NCBI GenBank assembly: GCA_934646185.1
Contig: CAKUEH010000003.1
Span: 101,747 to 165,746, forward strand
Source: an uncultured Oscillospiraceae bacterium
GTDB lineage: Bacteria; Bacillota; Clostridia; Oscillospirales; Oscillospiraceae
DNA: 64,000 nucleotides
Direction: 5' to 3'
This document shows positions 1-9,016 of this stretch, piece after piece. Within the stretch, counting starts at the first letter, position 1. Each line of letters starts with the position of its first letter. Made by a program: the position numbers and the translations under genes. The notes below the pieces were generated by a model that searched no databases, had not been told where the DNA came from, and worked only from the letters and a program-made list of their open reading frames with translations.

Positions 1-2
1 AC

Positions 3-89
3 GTGTTCGTCACGTGGCTCGTCAGCGCGGCGCTGCTGCTCGGCGTACTGCTGTTCCTGCGCGCGGCAGAGCGCAAAAAGGAAGCGTAA
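3..89 (+). CDS. C-terminal end of a membrane protein (partial)
   Basis: Only the last 28 codons are inside the window, in the frame beginning at base 3 and ending at TAA 87-89. The visible peptide is one hydrophobic stretch rich in Leu, Ala and Val followed by a short basic tail (RAAERKKEA), as expected for a final transmembrane helix with a cytoplasmic end. A terminator follows 14 bases later, so this is the last gene of its transcript. The family cannot be named from this fragment. Confidence 0.6.
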   Translation: MFVTWLVSAALLLGVLLFLRAAERKKEA

Positions 90-102
90 GTCAAATTTTA
101 CA

Positions 103-136
103 CCCCCCTCCACCGCCGGTGGAGGGGGTATTTTTC
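103..136 (+). terminator. Rho-independent terminator
   Basis: A GC-rich inverted repeat (CCCCTCCACC pairing with GGTGGAGGGG, about ten base pairs around a short loop) is followed by a T-rich stretch. It closes the transcript of the truncated upstream membrane protein. Confidence 0.85.
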
Positions 137-351
137 TGCCGCGGGGGCTTGTTTTGCAGACTCTTCCGGATATTGATAGATTCTGGTATTTCCGTATTTT
201 TTGTGTGCAGAATCCCTGTCTTTTTCATGGAATACCGTGAATCTGATGATTGAAAAACGAACGCGCATCCGATATAATAAAGTAGAGTTTTTTGGACTTT
301 TTCCGCCCCGGCTTTTCCGGAGGCGCTTTTGATAGAGGAGGAGCTCGCAGC

Positions 352-3300
352 ATGAAGTCTCTACCCGTGTTCGAAACGGACAGCCATCGCAGGGCGCGCA
401 GGCGCAGACAGTGGTACCGGCTGGCGCTGGTCTGCCTTGCGGTTCTTGTCGCAGGCGCGACCGGCTATGCGCTCATTCATCCCGCCATCACCATGACGGG
501 CACGGCGCATACGCATGACACGAGCTGCTACACGCAGGTCGTCTCCAAAACGGAGCAGGCGCTCTCCTGCACCTTCGCGCAGGCGCACGCCGAAGATACG
601 GCCCGGATTCTCCATCTGCACGATCAGAATTGCTACGACGCCGCCGGTATGCTCGTCTGCCCGCTCGAAGAGGCTGAGGCGCACACGCATACGGAGGCGT
701 GCTATGAGACGCCGGAGGCACATACGCACACGGAGGACTGCTATGCGCGGCAGCAGGGCGAGCTGATCTGCGGCGAAGCGGAAACGGAAACGCACCGGCA
801 CACGGACGACTGCCATGCATGGACAGAAACACTTGTCTGCGGTCTGGACGAGGGCGTGGCTGCCGAGCCCGTTTTGATCTGCGAAAGGCCGGAGCTCACG
901 CCGCATGCGCATACCGAAACCTGCTATGGCGAAGACGGGACGCTGCTATGCGAGCTGCCGCAGATCCTGACGCATCAGCATGGCGAGGAATGCTTTGCGG
1001 CCGTTACCGTCCCGGCGGACACGCAGACGCTGACCTGCACGAACACAGACCCCGCGCACATTCACGACGCCCTGTGCTACGGTACCTGGGAGCTGACCTG
1101 CGGGCTGACGGAGGGCAGCGCGGAGCCCGGAGACGCCGAGGAGCCCCCGGCAGAGCCGGAGGCTCCGGAGGAAGCGGAAGACCCGGAAGATCAGGAAGAA
1201 ACAAAGGAAGACCCGGAACAGCCCGAAGAACCCACGGCGGACACGCAGGACGCGGCAGACGAGGCAGATGAAGCGGCGGTTAAGACCTTCCGGCTCGGAT
1301 ATTACCGCATCTGCGACGGAAAGCCGTTGCTGATCAAAGAGGAAACGACCGAGCGGGCGACCGCCGCATTTGACGGATCGACCCGGTATTATGTCACGCC
1401 CACCGAACTGGACGAGGTCTATCGCGCGTTCGGCTTTGACAGTGCAAGCTATGCCGGCGAGCTGTTCTTCCCGCACACGGACAGCCGGGATGCCCGCGTG
1501 ATCTGGGCAGACTGCGCCCCTGTATACGATGAAGACAGCAGAGAATGGCGGATCCCCCTGAGCGCGCAGGGTAAAAGCGACCACAGCTATGTCTATTATC
1601 TGCCTGCCAACAAGGAGGGCAGCGCAAGCTATTTTACCGGCAGCAAATCGCTGTCCGATCCAACGTTGCTTGCCGAAAATACGTTTTATACCATTACCGT
1701 GACCGCGCCGGAGGCGTCCGGCATTCAGACCGGCGTAGTACATGAGGTGCTGACAGGCAGGGGGTTTATGATCGAGCTGCCTGACGTGGAGGGCTATGTC
1801 TGGAAGATCTCCAATCTCAGCACCGGCGAACCGCTCGAGCCGTCCAGCACCGTCCGGCAGGATCAGACGATCTCTTACGTTTTCGACACCGTCAGCTGCC
1901 CGATCCGGATCGCCGCCGTCAAAGACGGCAGCGAGGACCGTCTGGCGTGTACCATCCGGTATACCGCCAACACGCTTGCCTCGAATCTCAGGGATCTCAG
2001 CTATATCGTAACAGTCGGCAAGCAGTATGTCATCACGGACGGAACTGTGGGCGGACTGCCGTCGCTTGACGAGACGGTCGACCTCGCCCTGACCGAAACC
2101 CATACGCTGCGCGAACCGGACATAGATGCACTGAAGGCCGGCGAATCCAGCAACGCCATTCAGGAAAAGGCCTTCTTCTATCGCTTTGCAGGCTGGCGCG
2201 TCAAGGGCAGCGAGGCTGTATTCCCGGCCGGTACGCCGGTACACGCCTCTGATCTGGCCGTGTATGAAAGCGACAGTGACCTCCTGGAACTGGAAGCTGT
2301 CTGGACGCCGTTTGACGCGCGGGAGAAGATCCCGACCGTCAACTTCTATGTCTGCCTGGCCTGCGAGATCATGGACAGCCGCGACAGCGGCGTTCAGGGA
2401 AACCCCATCGGAAAGTTCACAGAGTCCACGTTTGCTGCGAAGGTCCTCGGTACGGATACAAACACGAATGTTCAGGAGCTCTATGCACCGGTCACATCGG
2501 AGGGCTCCACCAACGCATATGCTGTTGACACGGAGCTGCGCGCACTCACGCAGACGCCCTGCGACGACGGTATTACGCTCTCGGCGTTCCCGTCCGACGA
2601 GGAGGTTTTCGCCGCCATCCGTTCCAGCAGCCGCTCATATTCGATCACGATCGACGGCAAAGAGATCCCGGCACAGAATCTGACTACGGAATATTTCAAG
2701 GTCCGCTGGTACGTTCTGAAATACCACGACACCGACGGCTGGCACATTGACGGCGTTCTGGTCGCCAAGCAGGCGCAGCTGCGCGTCACGAAATCCTTCC
2801 TCGGCGACGCAGATGCGATCGAACGGATCAAAGGCCAGACAGGCAACAGCGCCTATCAGATCAAAATGAGCGGCGTCCACCCGTCCGGCGAGCAGGAGGT
2901 GGACGGCGGCACCTATTACCTGACGCTTGATCCAGCGACGAGGGAAGACGATCCTCACATCTTCGGGTATGACAACTACGACGAGGCCACCGACACCTAC
3001 ACCTGGATCGTGACGGGACGTATCGACGGAAAATACACATTCACGGAAGAAAACTATCGGCCCACGTCCGGCAGCGACGCGCAGTGCGCGGCCTACTGCC
3101 GCGTGAGCGACGCTGACTGGCTGACCGGCAGTGCGGTGAACGACGTTTATATGGAGGCCTATCCGGAGGATCAGCCCCAAGATACCTACAAGACCGTCTC
3201 GTTCCGGAATTATTACCTCCAGCCCAAAACGCTGACGATCCATAAGATCGACGCCTTTACCAGTCTTCCGCTGGCTGGCGTGACGTTCACGCTCTCCCGT

Positions 3301-4500
3301 GCGGATCAGATGCCGCTGACGCTGTACCGCAAGCCGGGCACGAGCATGTATTCCTACATGACAAGCACCGACTATTCCGAGCGGGTCGAAAACGGGCAGA
3401 TCGTGACTGATGCGAACGGCGACCTGTTCCTCTCGCTCGAAAAGGGCTTCTATGTGCTGGAGGAAGCATTCCCGACCGGCTATTCCGGCGCGGCACGCAT
3501 CGAATTTACCGTTGACGATCAGTGCCGGATCACTTCGTACACTCCCCAAACGTCGGACATCACCGTCGCGAACGGCGGAGCGTCGATGATGATCCGCAAC
3601 CAGTCCCATCTGCTCACAAGCGTCAAGGCCGTGAAGGACTGGGGCTCCACGCCGGAGGATCGTCGCGCGCCGGTCGTTGTGAAGCTGCTGTGCAACGGCG
3701 CGCCGCTCAGCGGACCGGAATATACGACGACGCTGAACAGCAACAACGGCTGGACATACGAATGGCACGATCTGCCGCTGTTCACGGACGGGAAGCTGGC
3801 GGTCTATTCGCTGCATGAGGCCATGATCGGCAATACGACCTACGACAAGACTGCCGATTCCGATGGCTACGCAAATTATGAGGTCACATATGACGCCGCG
3901 CGATACAGCATAGACGGCAAAGACTACACAGCAAAGGCACACTGGACGGATGAAACCGGCGTACATTATTACGCCAGGCATGTGCTGCTCACCGTCCACA
4001 ACTGGCTCGACGGAAACAGCGGACAGATCCGGGTAACCAAGCAGTTCCAGAACGCCGCGGGCAGCACGGTCGGCCAGATTGAGGGTGCCTACACCTTCGG
4101 AGTTTACACGGAGGAAAACCCAGGCGGCGCTCCGCTGGCGACGGCCTCGATCGAATACCGCAGCGGCGCGTCCATTCCGGCAGACGGCATCGTCCGGTTC
4201 GACGGACTCAAGATCGGCGGCACCTATTATGTCTATGAGCTGGACAGCAGCGGCAGGCCCATCGCGAACGGCAGCACCGCAGTCATCGGCGGCAAGCCGT
4301 TTCTGGTGTCCGGCAGCGGCATGGCGGTCACGCTCGGCAAGGATGCGCCGACCGGCGCAGTCACAGTCACAAACTGCGTCGCGTATCCGGCGCTTCCCAT
4401 GACCGGCGGCGCGGGCCCGGAGCCGTTCCTGCTCGCAGGCGGCCTTCTGAGCGCGTGCGCGGCAGGCGCGCTTGCACTGCGCAGGCGCAGAAAACATTGA
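352..4500 (+). CDS. LPxTG-type surface protein with HxHx3C repeats and SpaA/Cna-B-like domains
   Basis: A 1382-aa predicted cell-wall protein. ATG 352 is chosen because GAGGAGGAG lies just upstream; a more upstream in-frame ATG at 292 has no ribosome site. A basic cluster and one hydrophobic segment (about residues 20-45) form the export signal. Residues about 45-260 hold eight HxHx3C units, most with a second Cys 5-20 residues later. An acidic Glu/Pro-rich linker follows. The central part has InlB-like segments. The C-terminal third has SpaA/Cna-B pilin-like domains (starts such as TLTIHKIDAF and IRVTKQF). The end shows an LPMTG sorting motif, a hydrophobic helix and RRRRKH. Role inferred: sortase-anchored adhesin or stalk. 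No sortase gene is in the window. Ligand unknown. Confidence 0.85.
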   Translation: MKSLPVFETDSHRRARRRRQWYRLALVCLAVLVAGATGYALIHPAITMTGTAHTHDTSCYTQVVSKTEQALSCTFAQAHAEDTARILHLHDQNCYDAAGMLVCPLEEAEAHTHTEACYETPEAHTHTEDCYARQQGELICGEAETETHRHTDDCHAWTETLVCGLDEGVAAEPVLICERPELTPHAHTETCYGEDGTLLCELPQILTHQHGEECFAAVTVPADTQTLTCTNTDPAHIHDALCYGTWELTCGLTEGSAEPGDAEEPPAEPEAPEEAEDPEDQEETKEDPEQPEEPTADTQDAADEADEAAVKTFRLGYYRICDGKPLLIKEETTERATAAFDGSTRYYVTPTELDEVYRAFGFDSASYAGELFFPHTDSRDARVIWADCAPVYDEDSREWRIPLSAQGKSDHSYVYYLPANKEGSASYFTGSKSLSDPTLLAENTFYTITVTAPEASGIQTGVVHEVLTGRGFMIELPDVEGYVWKISNLSTGEPLEPSSTVRQDQTISYVFDTVSCPIRIAAVKDGSEDRLACTIRYTANTLASNLRDLSYIVTVGKQYVITDGTVGGLPSLDETVDLALTETHTLREPDIDALKAGESSNAIQEKAFFYRFAGWRVKGSEAVFPAGTPVHASDLAVYESDSDLLELEAVWTPFDAREKIPTVNFYVCLACEIMDSRDSGVQGNPIGKFTESTFAAKVLGTDTNTNVQELYAPVTSEGSTNAYAVDTELRALTQTPCDDGITLSAFPSDEEVFAAIRSSSRSYSITIDGKEIPAQNLTTEYFKVRWYVLKYHDTDGWHIDGVLVAKQAQLRVTKSFLGDADAIERIKGQTGNSAYQIKMSGVHPSGEQEVDGGTYYLTLDPATREDDPHIFGYDNYDEATDTYTWIVTGRIDGKYTFTEENYRPTSGSDAQCAAYCRVSDADWLTGSAVNDVYMEAYPEDQPQDTYKTVSFRNYYLQPKTLTIHKIDAFTSLPLAGVTFTLSRADQMPLTLYRKPGTSMYSYMTSTDYSERVENGQIVTDANGDLFLSLEKGFYVLEEAFPTGYSGAARIEFTVDDQCRITSYTPQTSDITVANGGASMMIRNQSHLLTSVKAVKDWGSTPEDRRAPVVVKLLCNGAPLSGPEYTTTLNSNNGWTYEWHDLPLFTDGKLAVYSLHEAMIGNTTYDKTADSDGYANYEVTYDAARYSIDGKDYTAKAHWTDETGVHYYARHVLLTVHNWLDGNSGQIRVTKQFQNAAGSTVGQIEGAYTFGVYTEENPGGAPLATASIEYRSGASIPADGIVRFDGLKIGGTYYVYELDSSGRPIANGSTAVIGGKPFLVSGSGMAVTLGKDAPTGAVTVTNCVAYPALPMTGGAGPEPFLLAGGLLSACAAGALALRRRRKH

Positions 4501-4544
4501 TTTTCGGAAATTCACTGCAAAATCGCATGCATCGGCCCCTACAA

Positions 4545-4705
4545 AGGCTCCCCTTGGGCTCAAGGGGAGCTGGCGCGGAGCGTCTGAGGGGATTCGAACG
4601 CTGCAAATTTCAGAGCACTCCGAAATCTGCCGCAAATCCCCTCCGTCATTTTCTTCGAAAATGCCACCTCCCCTTACCGCGCGCAGCGCGGCAAGGGGAG
4701 GCTTT
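4545..4705. repeat. Intergenic palindromic repeat, family A (full copy)
   Basis: About 160 bp bounded by AGGCTCCCCTTG on the left and its near inverse CAAGGGGAGGCTT on the right. Inside are a GGGGATTCGAAC segment and the block ATCCCCTCCGTCATTTTC. Very similar copies lie at 10263, 45525 and 51752. It sits between the surface protein and the pst operon. The 4501-4906 gap otherwise holds a terminator and Pho-box-like repeats. Confidence 0.85.
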
Positions 4706-4746
4706 TGTACATGTATATACGCGGAGAATCCCCTTTGTCCCCCCTT

Positions 4747-4775
4747 CCGGGCGGCTTTTGCCGCCCGGTTTTTTT
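4747..4775 (+). terminator. Rho-independent terminator
   Basis: Perfect hairpin CCGGGCGG-CTTTTG-CCGCCCGG style stem followed by seven T residues. It separates the surface protein and its repeat from the pst operon. Confidence 0.85.
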
Positions 4776-4782
4776 GCGCGAT

Positions 4783-4819
4783 TTAACATTGCGGCGGAAA
4801 ATTTGACCGAAGTTTTACC
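4783..4819 (+). promoter_or_regulatory. Possible Pho-box-like repeats upstream of pstS
   Basis: Three TTNACA-like hexamers are seen: TTAACA (4783), TTGACC (4803) and TTTACC (4814). The last two are 11 bases apart start to start, one helical turn, as in Firmicutes PhoP boxes. The first is 20 bases away, slightly off phase. Placement upstream of pstS fits phosphate control, but the matches are weak and no phoP/phoR is in the window. Confidence 0.35.
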
Positions 4820-4906
4820 GGATCGTGCTTTCGGATTTTAGACGGCGGCAGTATTCTTTTGACCGTAGACGAGATGTCAAACAAATCAAAAAAGGAGATC
4901 ATCAAG

Positions 4907-5719
4907 ATGAAAAAGATGAACAAAATTCTGACGACTGTACTTGTCATTGCCCTTGCCGCGCTGACGCTTGCGGGCTGTGCGAAGAAGGACACCTCCCCCG
5001 TCACGACCGACGGCTCGACCTCGATGGAAAAGGTCGTCGGCACGCTCGGCGAGGCGTTCAAGGAAAAGGAAGGCATTGACGTGACCTATAACCCCACCGG
5101 CTCCGGCTCCGGCATTCAGGCTGTTTCCGAAGGCCGCTGCGACATCGGCCTGTCCAGCCGCGCGCTGAAGGACGATGAAAAGGCGACGCTGACCGAAACG
5201 ACCGTCGCGCTCGACGGCATTGCCATGATCGTGAATCCCGAGAACCCCGTTTCCGACCTGACGGTCGAGCAGATCGCTGATATCTACACCGGCAAGATCA
5301 CCAACTGGTCTGAGGTCGGCGGCAATGACGCCTCCATCGTCCTCATCGGCCGCGAAGCCGGTTCCGGCACGCGCGACGGCTTCGAGTCCATCACCGACAC
5401 CAAGGACGCCTGCCAGTACCGTCAGGAGCTGACCTCCACCGGCGACGTCATCACCACCGTCTCCCAGAACCCGGACGCTATCGGCTATGCTTCCCTCGCA
5501 GCGCTGAAGGACACCGTCAAGGCCCTGACCGTCGGCGGCGTGGCCCCCACGGAGGATACCGTCAAGGACGGCAGCTATGTCATCCAGCGTCCGTTCGTCC
5601 TCGTGACGAAGACCGGTGAGAAGCTCTCCGAAAACGCGCAGAAGTTCTTCGACTTCGCCCTGAGCGCGGAAGCTGCCCAGTACATTACCTCCGCCGGCGC
5701 TGTCCCGGTGAACGGCTGA
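4907..5719 (+). CDS. pstS: Phosphate ABC transporter substrate-binding lipoprotein
   Basis: A 270-aa lipoprotein that captures phosphate outside the membrane for PstCAB. The signal peptide ends in a lipobox (TLAGC), so the mature protein is lipid-anchored at about residue 22. The N-terminal mature sequence TTDGSTSMEKVVGTL and the later segment GREAGSGTRDGFE are typical phosphate-contacting motifs of the family. ATG 4907 is preferred over in-frame starts further upstream because AAAGGAGATC precedes it. pstC begins one base after the stop, so these are co-translated. Length is usual for Firmicutes PstS. Confidence 0.95.
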   Translation: MKKMNKILTTVLVIALAALTLAGCAKKDTSPVTTDGSTSMEKVVGTLGEAFKEKEGIDVTYNPTGSGSGIQAVSEGRCDIGLSSRALKDDEKATLTETTVALDGIAMIVNPENPVSDLTVEQIADIYTGKITNWSEVGGNDASIVLIGREAGSGTRDGFESITDTKDACQYRQELTSTGDVITTVSQNPDAIGYASLAALKDTVKALTVGGVAPTEDTVKDGSYVIQRPFVLVTKTGEKLSENAQKFFDFALSAEAAQYITSAGAVPVNG

Positions 5720-5720
5720 T

Positions 5721-6584
5721 ATGAAAAAGAAACAGACAATGGAAGACGTCGTACACGGCGTCTTCCTCCTGTTAGGATTGGTCACAGTCGGGTGTGTGCT
5801 GCTCATCACCGTGTACCTGATCCTGTCCGGCCTGCCGGCGATCACAAAGATCGGCCTCGGGAAATTCCTGTTCGGCACGGAATGGGCCTCGACGGCCTCC
5901 GACCCGAAATACGGCATTCTCCCCTTTATCCTCACCAGCGTATACGGCACGTGCGGCGCGATCCTGCTCGGCGTGCCCGTCGGGTTTCTGACGGCGGTGT
6001 TCCTGTCTAAAATGGCCCCCAAGAAGCTCCGCACCGTCATGGAATCGGCGGTCAGCCTGCTGGCGGGCATTCCGTCGGTCGTCTATGGCCTTGTGGGTAT
6101 GCTGGTGCTCGTCCCGGGCATCCGGAAGCTGTTCCACGTGTCGGACGGGGCGAGTTTGCTTGCCGCGATGATCGTGCTGGCGATCATGATCCTGCCGTCC
6201 ATCATCAAGGTCTCCGTCAACGCGCTCGATGCCGTTCCGAAGGAATATGAGGACGCATCGCTGGCCCTTGGCGCGGCTCCGGTCGAAACGTGGTTCCGCG
6301 TGTCGGCCCCGGCGGCCAGAAGCGGCATTGCAGCCGCCGTCGTGCTGGGCGTGGGCCGCGCCATCGGCGAGGCCATGGCCGTCATGATGGTCTCTGGCAA
6401 CGCGCCGAACATGCCGTCGCTGTTTGAAAGCGTGCGCTTTCTGACCACGGCGGTCGCAAGCGAAATGTCCTACGCGTCCGGCCTGCAGCGGCAGGCGCTG
6501 TTCTCCATCGCACTGGTCCTGTACCTGTTCATCATGCTCATCAACGCGGCGCTCAACTTCTTCCTGAAGCGCAAAAAGGAGTGA
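5721..6584 (+). CDS. pstC: Phosphate ABC transporter permease PstC
   Basis: A 287-aa inner-membrane permease of the binding-protein-dependent type. Six hydrophobic segments are visible. The cytoplasmic EAA loop that docks on PstB is seen around YEDASLALGAAPVETW, and the conserved GIPSVVYGLVGM and GRAIGEAMAV segments are present. It starts one base after pstS and ends four bases before pstA. With PstA it forms the transmembrane channel. Confidence 0.95.
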   Translation: MKKKQTMEDVVHGVFLLLGLVTVGCVLLITVYLILSGLPAITKIGLGKFLFGTEWASTASDPKYGILPFILTSVYGTCGAILLGVPVGFLTAVFLSKMAPKKLRTVMESAVSLLAGIPSVVYGLVGMLVLVPGIRKLFHVSDGASLLAAMIVLAIMILPSIIKVSVNALDAVPKEYEDASLALGAAPVETWFRVSAPAARSGIAAAVVLGVGRAIGEAMAVMMVSGNAPNMPSLFESVRFLTTAVASEMSYASGLQRQALFSIALVLYLFIMLINAALNFFLKRKKE

Positions 6585-6588
6585 AACC

Positions 6589-7452
6589 ATGCTGACTAAC
6601 AAGCTATCCGCGTCCAGACGGGCGTATACCGCCGTCATGCGCGCGCTGCTGCTCCTTGCCGCTGTGCTGACGGCCGCGCTGGTCGTGTTCATGATCGCGT
6701 ATGTGCTCTATAAGGGTCTGCCGTATGTCACATGGCACCTGATCTCGACGAAGCCGAGCTACATCACCGGCGCCATCGGCATTCTGCCGGACATCTGCAA
6801 CACCGTGCAGATCCTGCTCGCTTCCCTGCTGATCGTTCTGCCGCTCGGCGTGGGCGCGGCGGTCTATCTGACGGAGTATGCGCAGAACAAAAAGCTCGTC
6901 GCGGCCATTGAATACGCCGCCGAGACGCTTTCCGGCATTCCGTCCATTATTTACGGTCTGGTCGGCATGCTCTTCTTCTGTGAGTTTCTCGGCATGCAGA
7001 CGAGTTTGCTTGCCGGCGCGCTGACGCTCGTCATCATGAACCTGCCGACCGTCCTGCGCACGACGCAGGAGAGCCTGCGGACAGTCCCGCAGAGCTACCG
7101 GGAGGGTGCGTTCGGCCTCGGTGCGGGCAAGTGGCGCGTGGTGCGCACGGTCGTGCTGCCGGGGTGCATCGACGGCATTGTGACCGGCTGCATCCTCTCC
7201 GCGGGCCGCATCCTGGGCGAATCCGCCGCGCTGCTTTTCACGGCAGGCTTTGCCCACACGCTGAACAAATTCGTCATCGGGCTTGCCAGCCCCGGCGCGA
7301 CGCTGACGGTCGCGCTGTACGCCTACGCGAAGGAGGAGGGCGAATTTGACGTCGCCTTCGCCATCGCGGCGATCCTTATGATCTTAACGCTTCTCATCAA
7401 TCTCGCCGCCGGGATCGTCGGAAAACAGATCCAGAAACGGAGCCGGCAATGA
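6589..7452 (+). CDS. pstA: Phosphate ABC transporter permease PstA
   Basis: A 287-aa permease partner of PstC. It carries the same signatures: SGIPSIIYGLVGMLFF, an EAA-type loop (YREGAFGLGAGKW) and GRILGESAALLF. About six membrane segments are visible. Its stop overlaps the start of the B6 kinase by four bases (ATGA), so translation of the two is coupled. Confidence 0.95.
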   Translation: MLTNKLSASRRAYTAVMRALLLLAAVLTAALVVFMIAYVLYKGLPYVTWHLISTKPSYITGAIGILPDICNTVQILLASLLIVLPLGVGAAVYLTEYAQNKKLVAAIEYAAETLSGIPSIIYGLVGMLFFCEFLGMQTSLLAGALTLVIMNLPTVLRTTQESLRTVPQSYREGAFGLGAGKWRVVRTVVLPGCIDGIVTGCILSAGRILGESAALLFTAGFAHTLNKFVIGLASPGATLTVALYAYAKEEGEFDVAFAIAAILMILTLLINLAAGIVGKQIQKRSRQ

Positions 7453-8264
7453 AGGCTGTCAATCCCTGCGGTCTGAAGCGGGCCGCGCTCATCAACGATC
7501 TGTCCTGCTTCGGCAAGTGCTCTCTGAGCGTGTCCATGCCGATTTTGTCCAGCTTCGGCGTGGAGACCGTGCCGCTGCCGACCGCGGTCTTATCGACGCA
7601 CACAGGCGGCTTTACCGGCTTCGTCGTGCAGGACATGACGGAAAACATGCGGCTGTTCGCCGCGCACTGGAGGCGGCTCGGCGTCAAATTTGACGCCATC
7701 GTCACCGGCTACTGCTGCACGGTCGAGCAGATCCGGCTGACGGCGGAATTCATCCGCAGCTTTGCCGATGAACATACGCTCGTGCTCGTCGATCCCGTGC
7801 TGGGCGACCGCGAGGCGCTCTACACCGGCTTTACCGACGCGCACGTCGACGCCATGCGCGAGCTGTGCAGTCTGGCCGATCTCATCACGCCCAACCGCAC
7901 GGAGGCCGCGCTGCTGGCCGGGCTGTCCTTTTCCAGCGCGGATGAGACGCTTTTATACGCGCAGCAGGTCAAGGACGTGATCATCACCAGCGTCGGCTCC
8001 GGCAATCGCATCGGCTATCTGGCGCGGCTGGACGGGCGCGTGACGCTTGTGCAGAAGGAAGCCGTCGATATGATCGTGCATGGCGCGGGCGACGTATTTA
8101 CCAGCGCGCTGTGCGGCGAGCTGCTGAACGAACAGGCGCCGCAGACGGCGCTGCTGCGCGCGGCGGACTTCTGCGACAGCTGCATCCATGAAACGGCCAA
8201 GCGGCAGCCCGGCCACTGGTACGGGCTGGCCTTCGAGCCGGTATTGAAAGGAACTCGTGTATGA
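7449..8264 (+). CDS. Pyridoxal/pyridoxamine kinase (PdxK/PdxY family)
   Basis: A 271-aa ribokinase-fold kinase expected to phosphorylate vitamin B6 vitamers with ATP in the cytoplasm. Visible hallmarks are the N-terminal INDLSCFGKCSL segment, the STHTGGF substrate-side motif, VDPVLGD, TPNRTEA and the catalytic anion-hole motif HGAGDVFTSAL with its Asp. Length suits the Firmicutes pyridoxamine kinases. It is wedged between pstA and pstB with ATGA overlaps on both sides, an uncommon position. Why B6 salvage should be tied to phosphate uptake is not known; co-expression is certain from the overlaps, a functional link is inference. Confidence 0.9.
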   Translation: MKAVNPCGLKRAALINDLSCFGKCSLSVSMPILSSFGVETVPLPTAVLSTHTGGFTGFVVQDMTENMRLFAAHWRRLGVKFDAIVTGYCCTVEQIRLTAEFIRSFADEHTLVLVDPVLGDREALYTGFTDAHVDAMRELCSLADLITPNRTEAALLAGLSFSSADETLLYAQQVKDVIITSVGSGNRIGYLARLDGRVTLVQKEAVDMIVHGAGDVFTSALCGELLNEQAPQTALLRAADFCDSCIHETAKRQPGHWYGLAFEPVLKGTRV

Positions 8265-9016
8265 ACGATATTATCACAGTCAAAGACCTGCAGCTCTGGT
8301 ACGGGCAGACGAAGGCGCTCAAGGGCGTGTCGATGAACATCCCTGAAAAGAGCATCACGGCCCTCATCGGCCCCTCCGGCTGCGGAAAATCGACGTTTCT
8401 CAAGACGCTCGACCGCATGAACGATCTGATCCCGGGCGTGCGCATTGAGGGCGAAGTCCAATATAACGGGCAGGATATCTTCGCGCCGTCCGTGGACGTG
8501 AACGAGCTGCGGCGCGAGATCGGTATGGTCTTCCAGAAGCCGAACCCCTTCCCCATGAGCATCTACGACAACATTGCCTACGGCCCCCGGACGCACGGCG
8601 TGCGCAGAAAGGACGAGCTGGACGAGATCGTCGAGCAGTCGCTGCGCGGCGCGGCGATCTGGGACGAGGTCAAGGACCGGCTGAAAAAGAGCGCGCTGGG
8701 TCTTTCCGGCGGCCAGCAGCAGCGGCTGTGCATCGCGCGGGCGCTGGCCGTGCAGCCGCAGGTTTTGCTGATGGACGAGCCGACAAGCGCGCTCGACCCC
8801 ATCTCGACCTCCAAGATCGAAGAGCTCGCCACAAATCTGAAGGAGCAGTACACCATCATCATCGTCACGCATAACATGCAGCAGGCGCTGCGCATTTCGG
8901 ACAAAACAGCGTTTTTCCTTCTGGGCGAGCTGATCGAATACGACGACACGCAGAAGCTGTTCTACCAGCCGAAGGAAAAGCGCACCGAGGATTACATCAC
9001 CGGGAGGTTCGGATAA
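8261..9016 (+). CDS. pstB: Phosphate ABC transporter ATPase PstB
   Basis: A 251-aa ABC ATPase that powers PstCA. Walker A is GPSGCGKST, the signature is LSGGQQQRL, Walker B is VLLMDEPTSALD, and the switch His is in VTHNMQQ. PstB-specific features include the PNPFPMSIYDN segment after the Q-loop. The start overlaps the kinase stop by four bases and the end shares one base with phoU. Confidence 0.96.
   Translation: MNDIITVKDLQLWYGQTKALKGVSMNIPEKSITALIGPSGCGKSTFLKTLDRMNDLIPGVRIEGEVQYNGQDIFAPSVDVNELRREIGMVFQKPNPFPMSIYDNIAYGPRTHGVRRKDELDEIVEQSLRGAAIWDEVKDRLKKSALGLSGGQQQRLCIARALAVQPQVLLMDEPTSALDPISTSKIEELATNLKEQYTIIIVTHNMQQALRISDKTAFFLLGELIEYDDTQKLFYQPKEKRTEDYITGRFG

Noticed and set aside
292..351. 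Upstream ATG for the LPxTG protein at 292
   Set aside because: No ribosome site; the strong GAGGAGGAG is placed for ATG 352, and the upstream residues are not needed for the signal.
540..1130. The repeated HxHx3C region considered as a CRISPR or DNA-level tandem repeat
   Set aside because: The repeat is at the protein level only. DNA units differ in length and sequence, so it is not a CRISPR array or a satellite.
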